64,000 bases of DNA from Salinirubellus litoreus (GTDB lineage Archaea; Halobacteriota; Halobacteria; Halobacteriales; Haloarculaceae): assembly GCF_037335815.1 (NCBI RefSeq), contig NZ_CP147841.1, positions 2,728,001-2,792,000 of the forward strand, written 5' to 3'. Positions 20,273-29,612 of this stretch are shown here, piece by piece. A model generated the notes under the pieces. The model was given only the letters and a program-made list of their open reading frames with translations. It did not search any database and was not told the origin of the DNA. The first letter of the stretch is position 1. The number at the start of each line of letters is the position of its first letter. The translations under genes and the position numbers were made by a program.

Positions 20273-20590
20273 ATGACGCCGCTCGGATGGGTCGTCGCGC
20301 TCGGTCTCGTCGCCTTCCCGATCCTGTTCGGGTACGCCTACCTCGACTATCGGCGCGGAAACCGGACCCGGCCGGCGTTCGTCCGGAGTTACGGTATCGG
20401 CGCGGTCGGGTTCGCGATACTCCTCCAGCAGGCGGCCGAGCGGTGGCTCGCGACCCCCGTCGACGACACGGTCGCCGTGCTCTCCTTCGTCGTGCTCGCG
20501 GGTGGGATCTACGCCATCTATCGCGGATACACGCACGAGGACGGGACGGATTCGGACGAATGCGGGGACTCCGCCGGGAGTAACGGCTGA
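20273..20590 (+). CDS. three-helix membrane protein, unknown
   Basis: 105 residues with three hydrophobic helices (about 5-23, 40-57, 66-84) and an acidic C-terminal tail. The first helix is followed by YLDYRRGNRTRP, so that loop should be cytoplasmic. The ATG at 20273 is chosen because the helix starts right after it; the preceding reading is Arg/Pro-rich and unlike a protein. No family recognised. Convergent with lhr, with a 20-bp gap. Confidence 0.75.
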   Translation: MTPLGWVVALGLVAFPILFGYAYLDYRRGNRTRPAFVRSYGIGAVGFAILLQQAAERWLATPVDDTVAVLSFVVLAGGIYAIYRGYTHEDGTDSDECGDSAGSNG

Positions 20591-20610
20591 ATCCGGCGGT
20601 CGCCGGTCGA

Positions 20611-23448
20611 TCAGTCCCAGAACGACTTCGTCCGCGCGTACTGGCGCTCCTTCTCCAGGATGTCCCTGTAAAAATCGTCCTCGTCCTCGCGCCACTTGTT
20701 GATCACCTGCGCGGCGTTGTGCGGACCCACACCACGGGCGGCCAGCGCGATCACCGCCTTCTTCCCGTGGCTCTGGACGAGCGAGGCCGACCGGTACGCC
20801 CGCCGCGTCATCTTCTCCTGCTCGGCGTCCTTCTCGCTCGCCCGCACCGCCTGCAGCACCTCGTCGGCCCAGGGGTTGAGCGCGGCGACCTGCGTGGACC
20901 CGCACTTCGGACAATCGGGCTGATCGGGGACCCGTTTCACCTGCTGTTTCCGGTCCCACTCCTTGCAGTGGAGACACGCGAGTAGCACCCTGTCCCCCTG
21001 GATGCGCTCGCGGACCGTCTCGATGACGCTCGCGTCGGCGTTCTCCGGCGAGAGGAGCTCCTGGCCCGACGAGCGCCCGCCGAGACCGATGCTCGTCCGC
21101 TCGGTGTGGGTCTCGACGGCGACCCGGCCCTCCCGTATCGCCCGGAGGAACGCCGCCGCCCGGTCGACGTCGAGGTCCTGGTGGAACGTCTCCCGGATCG
21201 CCTCGTCGTAGATCGGCGTGTCCTTCAGGGCTTCGAGCAGCCTGTCGCGGCCGAACCCCCTGCTCCCCTGTCCGCGCCAGCGCTTGAGCGAGCCGAACTT
21301 CGCCGCCACCTGCGCGAGCTTGAACTTGAGCGAGTCGGCGTTCTTGAGCGAGAGTTCGAGTATCGATGCCAGGTGGTCCGGGTCGGTCTCCTCCAGCAGC
21401 GAGACGACGTCGCTCCCCCTGATCCCCCGCGGGACCTCCAGCTCGACGCGGTAGGGGTCGATCTCCATCCCCACCGAGGAGCCGGTCCGCTGGCCGAGCA
21501 TCGAGGAGAGGAACCGTCCGACCGTCTCGTTCGCCCGGTGGCCCAGGCAGGCGTTGACGACCACGTCCCGGCCGAAGTACTCCACGACGACGGTCTCGTG
21601 GTCCGGGACCGGTCCCTCGTGGTCCTCGATCTGCGTGAGCGCCTCGGCCGCCGTGTGCTCGTCGGTCGGGTAGGCCTCGGCGAGCCACCGGGCGACCGCC
21701 TCCCGAGTTTCGCCGGCCTCGAACCGGTCGGCGGCGTCGCGCCGGAGCCGGCCGACGTCCTGGGCTACCGGGTACGGGACGGGGATCTCCGAGCCGGTCC
21801 AGGCTGGCACCTCGCCGGCGGGGTCCTCGACGGGCGTGACCTGCACCTGCTCCTCCTCCTCGTCGACCTGGGTGATGCGCCACATCTCCCCGCCCTGGAT
21901 GAACGTCTCGCCCGGCTCGGCGAAGTTGACGACGAACCGCTCGGCGAGCGTTCCCACAGTACGGCCGGAGGCCATGTCCCGGACCTCGTAGTTCGCCTCG
22001 TCGGGGATCATCGAGAGGTTATTATAAAAATACTCCCAGGTCCCGCGGGACTTCTCCAGGCGGTCGGCCTCCTCGTCGAGCCAGAGGACGTGGTTGTTCG
22101 ACAGTTCCTGCACGACGGACTTGAACGCCTCCTCGCTCAGGTCGGCGAACGGGTAGGCGCGGGTGATGATCTCGTAGGCCCGGCGGGCGGGGAGTTCGCC
22201 GAACCCCATCAGGAGCCCGGGGATCTGGTTGGCGACCGTGTCGAGGCTCCCGTGGTGGATCCCGGCGGGTTCGACCTCCCCCTCGGCCGCGCGGCGGGCG
22301 ATGACGACCGCCTCGAACGTGTCGTCCGGCCGCGTCGTTACTACTGTGCCGCTGGAGACGACGTCCTGGCGGTGACCCGCCCGGCCCACTCGCTGGAGAA
22401 GCCGCGAGACCTGCCGTGGGGACTGGTACTGGACGACGTGGTCGATACGTCCGACGTCGATACCCAGCTCCATCGAGGAGGTACACAGCAGGCCGTCGAG
22501 TTCGCCCGCCTTGAACCGATCCTCGACGTCCACCCGGGCCTGCTTCGAGAGTGACCCGTGGTGGATGCCGAGGTTCGTCCCGTACTCCCGCAGTCTGGAA
22601 CCGAGCCCCTCGGCGGTCTGTCTGGTGTTGACGAACACCAGCACCGACTCGTGCTCGGCGACCAGTTCGTCGACGAACCGGACGTGGCTCGCCACCCGCG
22701 CGTCGGTCATCAGCTCGCTCCCGAGCCGCTCGTCCTCGGAACCGATCTCGGGTTCGACCACCCGGACGTCGATCTCGCTCCCGACGTCGACCTCGACGAC
22801 CTCACAGCCCCGGCCCGCGGTGAGGAACCTCGCCACCTCGTCGGGGTCGCCGACGGTCGCCGAGAGGCCGATCCGCTGGAACGCTCCCGCGTGTTCGACG
22901 AGGTGTTCGAGGCCGACCGCGAGCTGCGTGCCGCGCTTCGACGCCGCGAGTTCGTGGACCTCGTCGATGACGACGTGTTCGACGTCGGCGAGCGCCCGGC
23001 GGAGCTTCTCGCCGGTGAACATCGCCTGGAGGGTCTCCGGCGTCGTCACGAGCACGTCCGGCGGGTCGTCGGCCTGCTTCGAGCGCTGGTACTGGGTCGT
23101 GTCGCCGTGCCGAACGTCCACCTCGATACTCAGTACATCCCCCCACCACTCCAGCCGCTCGCGCATGTCGCGGTTCAGCGCCCGGAGCGGCGTGACGTAC
23201 AGGGCCTGTATTCCGTGGGTCGGCTCGCGCCCGGCGATGGCGGAGAGGACGGGGAGCATCGCCGTCTCGGTCTTGCCCGACCCCGTGGGGGCGATGACGA
23301 GCCCGTCCCGACCGCCGGCGAGCGTCGGGATGGCCCGACGCTGTGGCTCGGTCGGGGCGTCGAACCCCCGCGCCGAGAGCGCCGCGCGGACCTCGCGGTG
23401 GAGGTGCGAGAAGGCGTCCATCCCCGTCGCCGGCTCGGGGTCGCTCAC
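20611..23448 (-). CDS. lhr: Lhr-like large ATP-dependent helicase
   Basis: 945 residues. Motif order is that of Lhr: APTGSGKT (about residue 54), PLRALNRDM, VTTPETLQAM, DEVHELA, LSATVGDP, then helicase C with TSSMELGIDVG and QRVGRAGHR, followed by the long Lhr C-terminal region with beta and winged-helix domains. A late CxxC pair (CLHCKEWD, CPKCGST) suggests a small zinc site, and the tail repeats a helix-hairpin-helix-like segment. Lhr enzymes unwind RNA:DNA and DNA with 3'-5' polarity. Start GTG at 23448, backed by a GGCTTAATCG box centred 28 nt upstream; the ATG nine codons in is an alternative. Confidence 0.92.
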   Translation of the reverse strand: MSDPEPATGMDAFSHLHREVRAALSARGFDAPTEPQRRAIPTLAGGRDGLVIAPTGSGKTETAMLPVLSAIAGREPTHGIQALYVTPLRALNRDMRERLEWWGDVLSIEVDVRHGDTTQYQRSKQADDPPDVLVTTPETLQAMFTGEKLRRALADVEHVVIDEVHELAASKRGTQLAVGLEHLVEHAGAFQRIGLSATVGDPDEVARFLTAGRGCEVVEVDVGSEIDVRVVEPEIGSEDERLGSELMTDARVASHVRFVDELVAEHESVLVFVNTRQTAEGLGSRLREYGTNLGIHHGSLSKQARVDVEDRFKAGELDGLLCTSSMELGIDVGRIDHVVQYQSPRQVSRLLQRVGRAGHRQDVVSSGTVVTTRPDDTFEAVVIARRAAEGEVEPAGIHHGSLDTVANQIPGLLMGFGELPARRAYEIITRAYPFADLSEEAFKSVVQELSNNHVLWLDEEADRLEKSRGTWEYFYNNLSMIPDEANYEVRDMASGRTVGTLAERFVVNFAEPGETFIQGGEMWRITQVDEEEEQVQVTPVEDPAGEVPAWTGSEIPVPYPVAQDVGRLRRDAADRFEAGETREAVARWLAEAYPTDEHTAAEALTQIEDHEGPVPDHETVVVEYFGRDVVVNACLGHRANETVGRFLSSMLGQRTGSSVGMEIDPYRVELEVPRGIRGSDVVSLLEETDPDHLASILELSLKNADSLKFKLAQVAAKFGSLKRWRGQGSRGFGRDRLLEALKDTPIYDEAIRETFHQDLDVDRAAAFLRAIREGRVAVETHTERTSIGLGGRSSGQELLSPENADASVIETVRERIQGDRVLLACLHCKEWDRKQQVKRVPDQPDCPKCGSTQVAALNPWADEVLQAVRASEKDAEQEKMTRRAYRSASLVQSHGKKAVIALAARGVGPHNAAQVINKWREDEDDFYRDILEKERQYARTKSFWD

Positions 23449-23533
23449 TGCTCGGACCTTCGGGCTCGGGGCGATTAAGCCCCCCGGTCCACCCCAGCAG
23501 CGATCGGAGTAGAGGGTCGGAATCCGCTGAACA

Positions 23534-23674
23534 GAACACCTCGAAAGCCCCGACTTCTCGACTCCCGCGGCTCGCTACGCGCTCGGTCACTCACCCGTTC
23601 CACTCGTTCGTGCCCTGCGGTGCTTGCTTCGCCGGGGTTCGTCGAGAAGTCGGCCCCTTTCATTCCCGCTCGAT
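23534..23674. repeat. hairpin-containing intergenic repeat, copy 1
   Basis: Starts with an 18-base unit (23534-23551, GAACACCTCGAAAGCCCC) also found at 41140-41157. A 13-bp perfect stem follows, arms 23550-23562 and 23641-23653 (core CGACTTCTCGAC), enclosing about 78 nt rich in CGCTCG-type words. After it comes CCCCTTTCATTCCCGCTCGAT (23654-23674 in position), similar to the bases that directly follow the unit in copy 2. It fills most of the gap between lhr and the macroglobulin gene. See findings. Confidence 0.7.
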
Positions 23675-23725
23675 CCGGTTTCACGGTCGGCAACCGCACT
23701 CCCGGAGCGGCCTCGAACCGACGGG

Positions 23726-26700
23726 TTACCCCTCACGGTCCGCCGTCGCGTTCACGGTGACCGACTCGGGACTCGAACTCGCCCGATCGTCGGGGTTGTA
23801 GTAGTCGTACGCCTCGGCACCCCCGGAACTCGCCTCGACCGGCTGTGTCGCCCGGTAGACCACGTCCAGTGAACGCGGTTCCGAGACGTCCTCCAGGTAG
23901 AGTATCACCTGTCGGCCGGGCGTCTCGTAGCGGCTCACCGCTCCGCGTTCCACGAGCCGTTCGAGCGACTCCGCCTCGACCTCGAAGCCGGGCGGGACGG
24001 GCAGGTCGACGATGGCCGTGCCGATGGTCCCCTCGCCCGGCGACACCTCGGCCCGGACCGTCGCCGTGTCGTCGACCGCGAGGTCCGTCCGGTCCCAGGC
24101 GACGTTCAGCCCGACGCCACCGGTCCGATCGACCTCCCGCGACTCGCTCCACGGGACGTGGTACGAGGTCGTGAACTCGTAGTAGAGCCCCTCCGCGTCG
24201 GGTGCGCTTACGGCGTAGGAGTTGTTCCCGCGGGAGGCCGGCAGGACGAACGTCTGTACCTCGTCCCCGCGTTCCCCCGAGAGGTCGACCCGTTCGGCGA
24301 CCGACCCGTTCGCCCGGACGGTGAGCGTCCCGCCGACGTCGGCCTCGGTGCCGGACTCGGCGTTCACGAGTGCCCGGAGCGTCATCACCGTGTTCTGCGT
24401 CGAGCCCCAGCCGCGCTCGCCCTTCTGTTCGACCAGCCACCGGAGCGCCCCCGACTGGAGGTTCCCGGCGTGGTCGCCCCGGACGAGCGCGTTCGTCACC
24501 GTCGCCGTCGTCAGCACGCGCTTCTCGCCGTAGCGGTAGGCGTCCGATCGCTCGCTCCCGCTCTCGTCTTCGGCACCTGGGTTCGAGTGACTCCAGTAGA
24601 CTCGCCCGTCGTCGGCCGTCGCCCGCGAGCGGAGTTCCTCGACGACCCGCGACTGGAACTCGGGGGCGCGGTCGGCGTCGACGAGCATGTTGAGCGTCAC
24701 GGCGAGCGTCATCGTATCCGTGGTCGAAACGTCGAGGTTCTCCCGGACGTACGCCACGCCGTCGTCGACCGCCTGCCCGTCCCCGCCGCTGTGGGCGAGA
24801 CTCCACGTGACGTAGGCCGTGGTGCTCGTCTCGGTCCCCGTGACGCCGAGCGGATACTCCAGTTGTCCGTCGGTCGGCCAGCTCCCGTCGGCGTTCTGTC
24901 GGTCGCGTATGTACGTCCGCATCTCGGAGAGCACCCGCGGATCGACGTCGTACACCTCGTCCATGTCGCTCATCTCCTGGAGACCGTAGGCGGTGAGCAG
25001 GAGGTTCGGCGGGTCGTCGCCGAACAGCGAGTACCCCCCGGGCGTGCTCGTCTCGAACGTCAGGAGGCGCTGGTACCCCTGCGCGATGAACCGCTCGGCG
25101 GTCAGGCGCGTCTCGGGGGCGGCCCGGCCCGTCTCGTCGAGGTACCGGAGCGCGAGCACGTTCGGGTAGAGGCTGGAGGAGGTCTGCTCGAAACAGCCGG
25201 TCGGCATCGACAGCAGCGCCTCGACGCCGCCGAGCGTCTGTCCGAACGCGCCGGGGTACACCCGCAGGACCGTCTTCGAGGTGTTCGGGTACGCGGCTTC
25301 GGGTACGGGCAGGGTCGCGCGGGTAGTCCCCGAGACCGCGCCGCTCTCGGTCACCGCGAGGCGCTGTCCCGGTGGATCGACGGTCACGGACCGACGGATC
25401 GCGTCGCGGGTGACGTTCCCTTCGGGAGTGCGTCCGGCCGCGAACACCGTGAGCGCCCGCTGGCCGTGATCGATCGCGCGAAGGGTGAACGATGCGCTCC
25501 GCACGGCGTTCGCCGGGACCGTGACGTTCGCCGTCCGCGAGTCGGCCTCGTACCAGGTGCCCGAACCGAGTTCGAGCGTGACCTTTCGGGACCTGTTACC
25601 GTAGTTGAACACGCTCACCGGGATCGTGACCGAGTCGTTCCGGGTGAGCCGCACGGGCAGGTCGGGTTCGACGAAGAACGGCTGGAAGACGCGCATCGAC
25701 CCCGTCTCGCTCCCGATAGTCCCATCGCGGGTCGTGCCGAGCGCCGAGACCCGCCAGGTGGTGATCGAGTCGGCCATCCGCAGGTCGACGCTCGCGCGAC
25801 CGTCCTCGCCGGTGAGGACCGTCCGCGAGGCGAGCGTCTCGGGGAAGTACTGACGGACCTCGACGCTCCCGCCGCCACTCGGCTCGCTCCCGCTACCGCC
25901 GTTACCGCCCGCGCCGGTCGTGAACTCCGCGCCGCCGGCGTCGCCCCCGCCCGCGCCCCCGGTCGCGCCGAAGCCGAAGGTGAACGCCGCGACGGGTGCG
26001 GTACACACCAGTATCGCGAGGGCGGCGACGGCCGCCCGCCCGAACTGCTCGCCGGAGAACGCCTCCTCGGCGTCGGCCACCCAGACGAGCGGGAGCAGGG
26101 CGACGAGCGGGACCAGCAGGGGTAACATCCCCACGAGCGGGTCGAAGTCCAGGTACTCGCCCAGGACGAACGCGAGCGCGACGAGCGCGAGGAGCAGAAC
26201 TGTTCCCGCGGCGACGACCCGACCGAGCCCCCCGCCGCTCCACGGCGACCAGTCGCGCTCGACCAGGAGGTAGACGACGGCGACGGTCAGCGTCGAGAGC
26301 ACCAGGAGCAGGACCGACGCGAGCGCGTTCGTCAGCGCGACGAGGGCACCGAGACCGACCACGACGACCCCGACGCCGACGGCGGCGACGATCGTCGACC
26401 CGAGGGCCTCGCCCATCTCGCGGGCGAACCCGCGGCCACGGCGGGCGAACCCCACCCCGAGGACGCCGAGGGGGACGGCGAGCAGGAGCGCGCCGAGCGC
26501 GTACCCGTTCGCCTCGCGCATCCCCGCCTGGCGCTGGCGGATCTCCCGGAGCTTCTCGCGGAAGGAGTCGACCGTCACGCCACCGCTCGTCTCGCCGAGC
26601 GAGGCGGCGACCGCCGCCTGTGCCGTCCGCTCGGCGTCGTCGTTCGGCGGCGCGGTGAGGTTCGCCATCGAGTAGTTGTAGACCACGAGCGTCGGATCGT

Positions 26701-28474
26701 TCGCCGCCTCGAACGCGAACGCCGCGCGGGCGAGCCCCGCCCGGCGCGCCTTGACCGAGAACACCGACTCGTCGACGACATCGAGGCCGACCGCCGCCGG
26801 GACGGCGGAGCCGTTCTCGCTCGTCCGGACGGTCAGCGACGCCGGCACGCCAGGTCGGTACACCGACCGGTTCGGCGTCAGGCTCACGTTCAGGTCGCTG
26901 CTGGCCCGCACCGGGACCGGACGGGTCGTCCGCGCGACCGACCCGTCCGAGCGGACCACCCACGCCCGGATCTCCGTGGCCCCCTGGGCAGCCGGCGGGA
27001 GGTCGATGGAGAAGTTCGCCGACCCGTTCTCGGCGTCGAGGCTCCGCGTCACCAGCGTCTGTCCCCCCGAGACCGCGTCGACGTAGATCCGACTCCCTGC
27101 ATCGCCGACGAGGACGCGGCCCGAGAGCCGCTCGCCGACCGTGTACGCGCCGGCGTCGAGCTGGACGGCCACGGCCTCCTCCTCGGGGTTCAGGTAGACC
27201 GTCCGCCGCGTGCTCGCGCCGCCCGCCCGGGCCTCGACCCGGAGCCGCGAGTCGGACTCGTTCGGGACGAACTCGTAGGTCGCGATGCCGTACCGATTGG
27301 TCTCGAGCACCTGGTTCCCGACCCGGACGGTCGCCCGCGCCGACCGGCCGTCCGGGTAGGACGTCACGATGAAGACGGTGTTCTCGACGCCGGGAACCAG
27401 CCGCCCGCCCGCCGGGACGGCCTCGACGAGCAGGTCGCGCTCGGAGACGGGTATCTCCCGGGTGACCGTCTCGGTGTGACCCGCCGGGTCGGTCACCGAG
27501 ACGTTGAGGACGGCGAGACCGCGCCCGTCGAACTGCTCGGTCCCGACGAAGTAGTCGGGGAGGGTCAGGTCGACCGTCGCCACGCCGTCCGAACCGGTGT
27601 TCGCCGTCGCAGTCCCGAACGGTTCGAGGTCACCGACGTAGCCCGCCCCCTCGACGCGGACGGTGGCGTTCCGCACCGGCTCCCCGAAGAAGTACTCCGG
27701 GGTGACAGTCGCCCGGACCGTCTCGCCCGGCCGGTAGGACGACTCGCCCGCCCGGAACCCCACCTCGAACTGCGGGAGCCGGTACTCGCGGATCTCGACC
27801 GTTCTGACCTGCTCCTCGCCGCCGTACTCGACGCTGACGCGGTAGCGGCCGTGTCGACCCTCCGAGGAGATCGGGAAGTCGACGCTCCCCATCCCGAACG
27901 CCGAGAGCGAGACGTTCCGCGAGAACAGCCGGTTGCCCTCCGGACCCGTGACGACGACCCGCGCCTCGTCGGTGACGGGGGTCCCACCGGCCCGGCGCAC
28001 GAGCGTCCGGACGTGTACCGTCTGCCCCGGCTGGTAGACGGGCTTGTCGGTGTCGACGACGACCGAGTAGTCCCGGTCGACGACGAAACGCGCCGAGACC
28101 TCGTCGGTTCCCAGTCGCGAATCGGCGCGGGCCGAGAGCCGGTGATCTCCGGTCTCGTCGGGTGCTTCGAACGAGACGGCGAGCGTTCCATCGGAACCGG
28201 TCTCGCCGCTGCCGACCACCCGCCCGTCGCTCCCGTTGCCGAGGAACAGCGTGACGTTCGTCTCCTCCAGGGGTTCGCCGGTCGCGCGGTCGGTCACGAC
28301 GACCCTGGCCGTGGTCTCCGCGCCCGGCGCGACCTCCCCCGAGGCGAGGAGGACCGTCCGCTGGTTCGACTGGACGTCCTCCAGGTTGAACACGTACGCC
28401 GCGTACCCGGCCCACAGGAGGAGACCGACGACGAGGGCGACTCCGGCGACACGCACGGCCCGACGGCGATCCAT
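23726..28474 (-). CDS. alpha-2-macroglobulin-like surface protein with membrane-embedded middle
   Basis: 1582 residues. One N-terminal hydrophobic anchor (about 8-30), then macroglobulin beta domains including the MG2 signature DKPVYQPGQTVHVR and repeated YRPG segments. Around residues 655-835 there are about six membrane helices, then a Gly/Ser-rich linker. The C-terminal half has the A2M domain (SITTWRVSALGTT), the thioester motif TGCFEQ near residue 1090, an alpha/alpha thioester barrel and a receptor-binding-like end. The thioester Cys/Gln pair is intact. Known A2M proteins trap proteases or bind covalently to targets outside the cell. No penicillin-binding protein 1C partner is nearby, unlike many bacterial A2M genes. 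A CGTTTAGGGT box lies 28 nt before the ATG. Confidence 0.85.
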   Translation of the reverse strand: MDRRRAVRVAGVALVVGLLLWAGYAAYVFNLEDVQSNQRTVLLASGEVAPGAETTARVVVTDRATGEPLEETNVTLFLGNGSDGRVVGSGETGSDGTLAVSFEAPDETGDHRLSARADSRLGTDEVSARFVVDRDYSVVVDTDKPVYQPGQTVHVRTLVRRAGGTPVTDEARVVVTGPEGNRLFSRNVSLSAFGMGSVDFPISSEGRHGRYRVSVEYGGEEQVRTVEIREYRLPQFEVGFRAGESSYRPGETVRATVTPEYFFGEPVRNATVRVEGAGYVGDLEPFGTATANTGSDGVATVDLTLPDYFVGTEQFDGRGLAVLNVSVTDPAGHTETVTREIPVSERDLLVEAVPAGGRLVPGVENTVFIVTSYPDGRSARATVRVGNQVLETNRYGIATYEFVPNESDSRLRVEARAGGASTRRTVYLNPEEEAVAVQLDAGAYTVGERLSGRVLVGDAGSRIYVDAVSGGQTLVTRSLDAENGSANFSIDLPPAAQGATEIRAWVVRSDGSVARTTRPVPVRASSDLNVSLTPNRSVYRPGVPASLTVRTSENGSAVPAAVGLDVVDESVFSVKARRAGLARAAFAFEAANDPTLVVYNYSMANLTAPPNDDAERTAQAAVAASLGETSGGVTVDSFREKLREIRQRQAGMREANGYALGALLLAVPLGVLGVGFARRGRGFAREMGEALGSTIVAAVGVGVVVVGLGALVALTNALASVLLLVLSTLTVAVVYLLVERDWSPWSGGGLGRVVAAGTVLLLALVALAFVLGEYLDFDPLVGMLPLLVPLVALLPLVWVADAEEAFSGEQFGRAAVAALAILVCTAPVAAFTFGFGATGGAGGGDAGGAEFTTGAGGNGGSGSEPSGGGSVEVRQYFPETLASRTVLTGEDGRASVDLRMADSITTWRVSALGTTRDGTIGSETGSMRVFQPFFVEPDLPVRLTRNDSVTIPVSVFNYGNRSRKVTLELGSGTWYEADSRTANVTVPANAVRSASFTLRAIDHGQRALTVFAAGRTPEGNVTRDAIRRSVTVDPPGQRLAVTESGAVSGTTRATLPVPEAAYPNTSKTVLRVYPGAFGQTLGGVEALLSMPTGCFEQTSSSLYPNVLALRYLDETGRAAPETRLTAERFIAQGYQRLLTFETSTPGGYSLFGDDPPNLLLTAYGLQEMSDMDEVYDVDPRVLSEMRTYIRDRQNADGSWPTDGQLEYPLGVTGTETSTTAYVTWSLAHSGGDGQAVDDGVAYVRENLDVSTTDTMTLAVTLNMLVDADRAPEFQSRVVEELRSRATADDGRVYWSHSNPGAEDESGSERSDAYRYGEKRVLTTATVTNALVRGDHAGNLQSGALRWLVEQKGERGWGSTQNTVMTLRALVNAESGTEADVGGTLTVRANGSVAERVDLSGERGDEVQTFVLPASRGNNSYAVSAPDAEGLYYEFTTSYHVPWSESREVDRTGGVGLNVAWDRTDLAVDDTATVRAEVSPGEGTIGTAIVDLPVPPGFEVEAESLERLVERGAVSRYETPGRQVILYLEDVSEPRSLDVVYRATQPVEASSGGAEAYDYYNPDDRASSSPESVTVNATADREG

Positions 28475-28594
28475 ACGCGGGAGAGTGACCCGCGTACCCT
28501 AAACGTCCGGATGGATCAAGGGGCCGTTTGACACACCCGGTCCCGACCCGGAGCGGTTCGCTCCACTTTTTTCCCCGGCCCCCGATCGTCGGAC

Positions 28595-28852
28595 GTGGAC
28601 TACCGACGGGTGTTCTGGACGTGTCTCGCGCTCGCCGGCCTCCTCCAGTTCGTCCAGTTCGCGCCGACCCTCCTCGAAGGGACTGGAATTCAGTCGGTCA
28701 CGACGACGCTCGCCGCGGCGGTCCTGGTCGCGGTCGGAGGGTTCGGGGTCGCGTTCCCGGAGCGGGCCGGCGGTCCGGAACGCCCCGGTCCCTTGCTCTA
28801 CGCGGCCGTCCTCGCCGTCGTCCTCCTGTTCGCCGGTCTCGTCCTGTCCTGA
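28595..28852 (+). CDS. small membrane protein, unknown
   Basis: 85 residues with two or three hydrophobic helices (about 6-24, 34-52, 66-84). The start is GTG at 28595; a CACTTTTTTCC element is centred 28 nt upstream, so leaderless. It is divergent from the macroglobulin gene. Its stop codon directly abuts the stop of the convergent rpe gene (TGATCA at 28850-28855, shared palindrome). No family recognised. Confidence 0.7.
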   Translation: MDYRRVFWTCLALAGLLQFVQFAPTLLEGTGIQSVTTTLAAAVLVAVGGFGVAFPERAGGPERPGPLLYAAVLAVVLLFAGLVLS

Positions 28853-29608
28853 TCACACGCGGCGGTAGTCCCCCAGTCGGGTGCCGTCGAGGAGGTACGC
28901 CTCCCCGTCGGCGAGGCCCTCGGGGAGGAACGGCGAGAGGAACCCCTGTCCCGAGACGTTGATCCACGTCCCGCCGGTGAGTTCGTTGAACGCGGGGAAG
29001 ACGACGAGGTCGCCGTCGATCTCCACCTCGCCGTGGTGTTCGACGAACGGCGCGGGATCGAGCCGTCCTCGGAGCCACGCCCGCTCGACCCGCCGACCGC
29101 CGACCTCGTCCTCCAGCCGGACGGCGGGGTGCTCGTGGGCGACGCAGACGGTCCCCGCCGAGAGCACCTCCCGGGAGGGCCACGTGTGCCCGTGCGCGAA
29201 CCCGACGGTCCCGATCCGCATCCCGGGGCCGTCGGCGACCGTCACGTCATCGACGCCGAGGTCGTCGACCACCTCCTCGACCCCGCCGTCGTGGTTGCCC
29301 TTCACGACCGTGACGGGGACCCGCGCGGTCAGCGCCGAGAGCAGGTCCCCGAGCTCCTCGCGCTCCTCGCGCCCGGGGCTCCCGATGGCGTTGGCGAGGT
29401 CGCCCAGGAACACCACGCGGTCCGCCTCCGTTCGAACGAGGAGCCGTCGCGTGCGCTCACGCCGGTCGGCCGCCCGCGAACGCACCTCGACGCCGTCGCG
29501 CCGGAGCGCGGTTTCGAGCCCCGCGTGGTAGTCCGCGAGCACCAGCGCCCGCTCCTCGCCGCAGTCGGCGACCGCCGCGGGCTCGTCCGGGACCGGTTCG
29601 ACGGTCAC
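28853..29608 (-). CDS. rpe: RPA-associated metallophosphoesterase
   Basis: 251 residues of the calcineurin-like phosphoesterase fold with all metal motifs in order: DYHAG, GDLAN, GNHDG, HGHTW and HEHP. It lies 4 bases after rpap1 in an rpa1-rpap1-rpe string, the same gene order described for Haloferax volcanii, where the third gene is called rpe (RPA-associated phosphoesterase). Genetic work there links the RPA genes to DNA repair and replication; the phosphoesterase substrate is not established. Cytoplasmic, no signal. Symbol given by synteny plus family. Confidence 0.88.
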   Translation of the reverse strand: MTVEPVPDEPAAVADCGEERALVLADYHAGLETALRRDGVEVRSRAADRRERTRRLLVRTEADRVVFLGDLANAIGSPGREEREELGDLLSALTARVPVTVVKGNHDGGVEEVVDDLGVDDVTVADGPGMRIGTVGFAHGHTWPSREVLSAGTVCVAHEHPAVRLEDEVGGRRVERAWLRGRLDPAPFVEHHGEVEIDGDLVVFPAFNELTGGTWINVSGQGFLSPFLPEGLADGEAYLLDGTRLGDYRRV

Positions 29609-29612
29609 GGGG

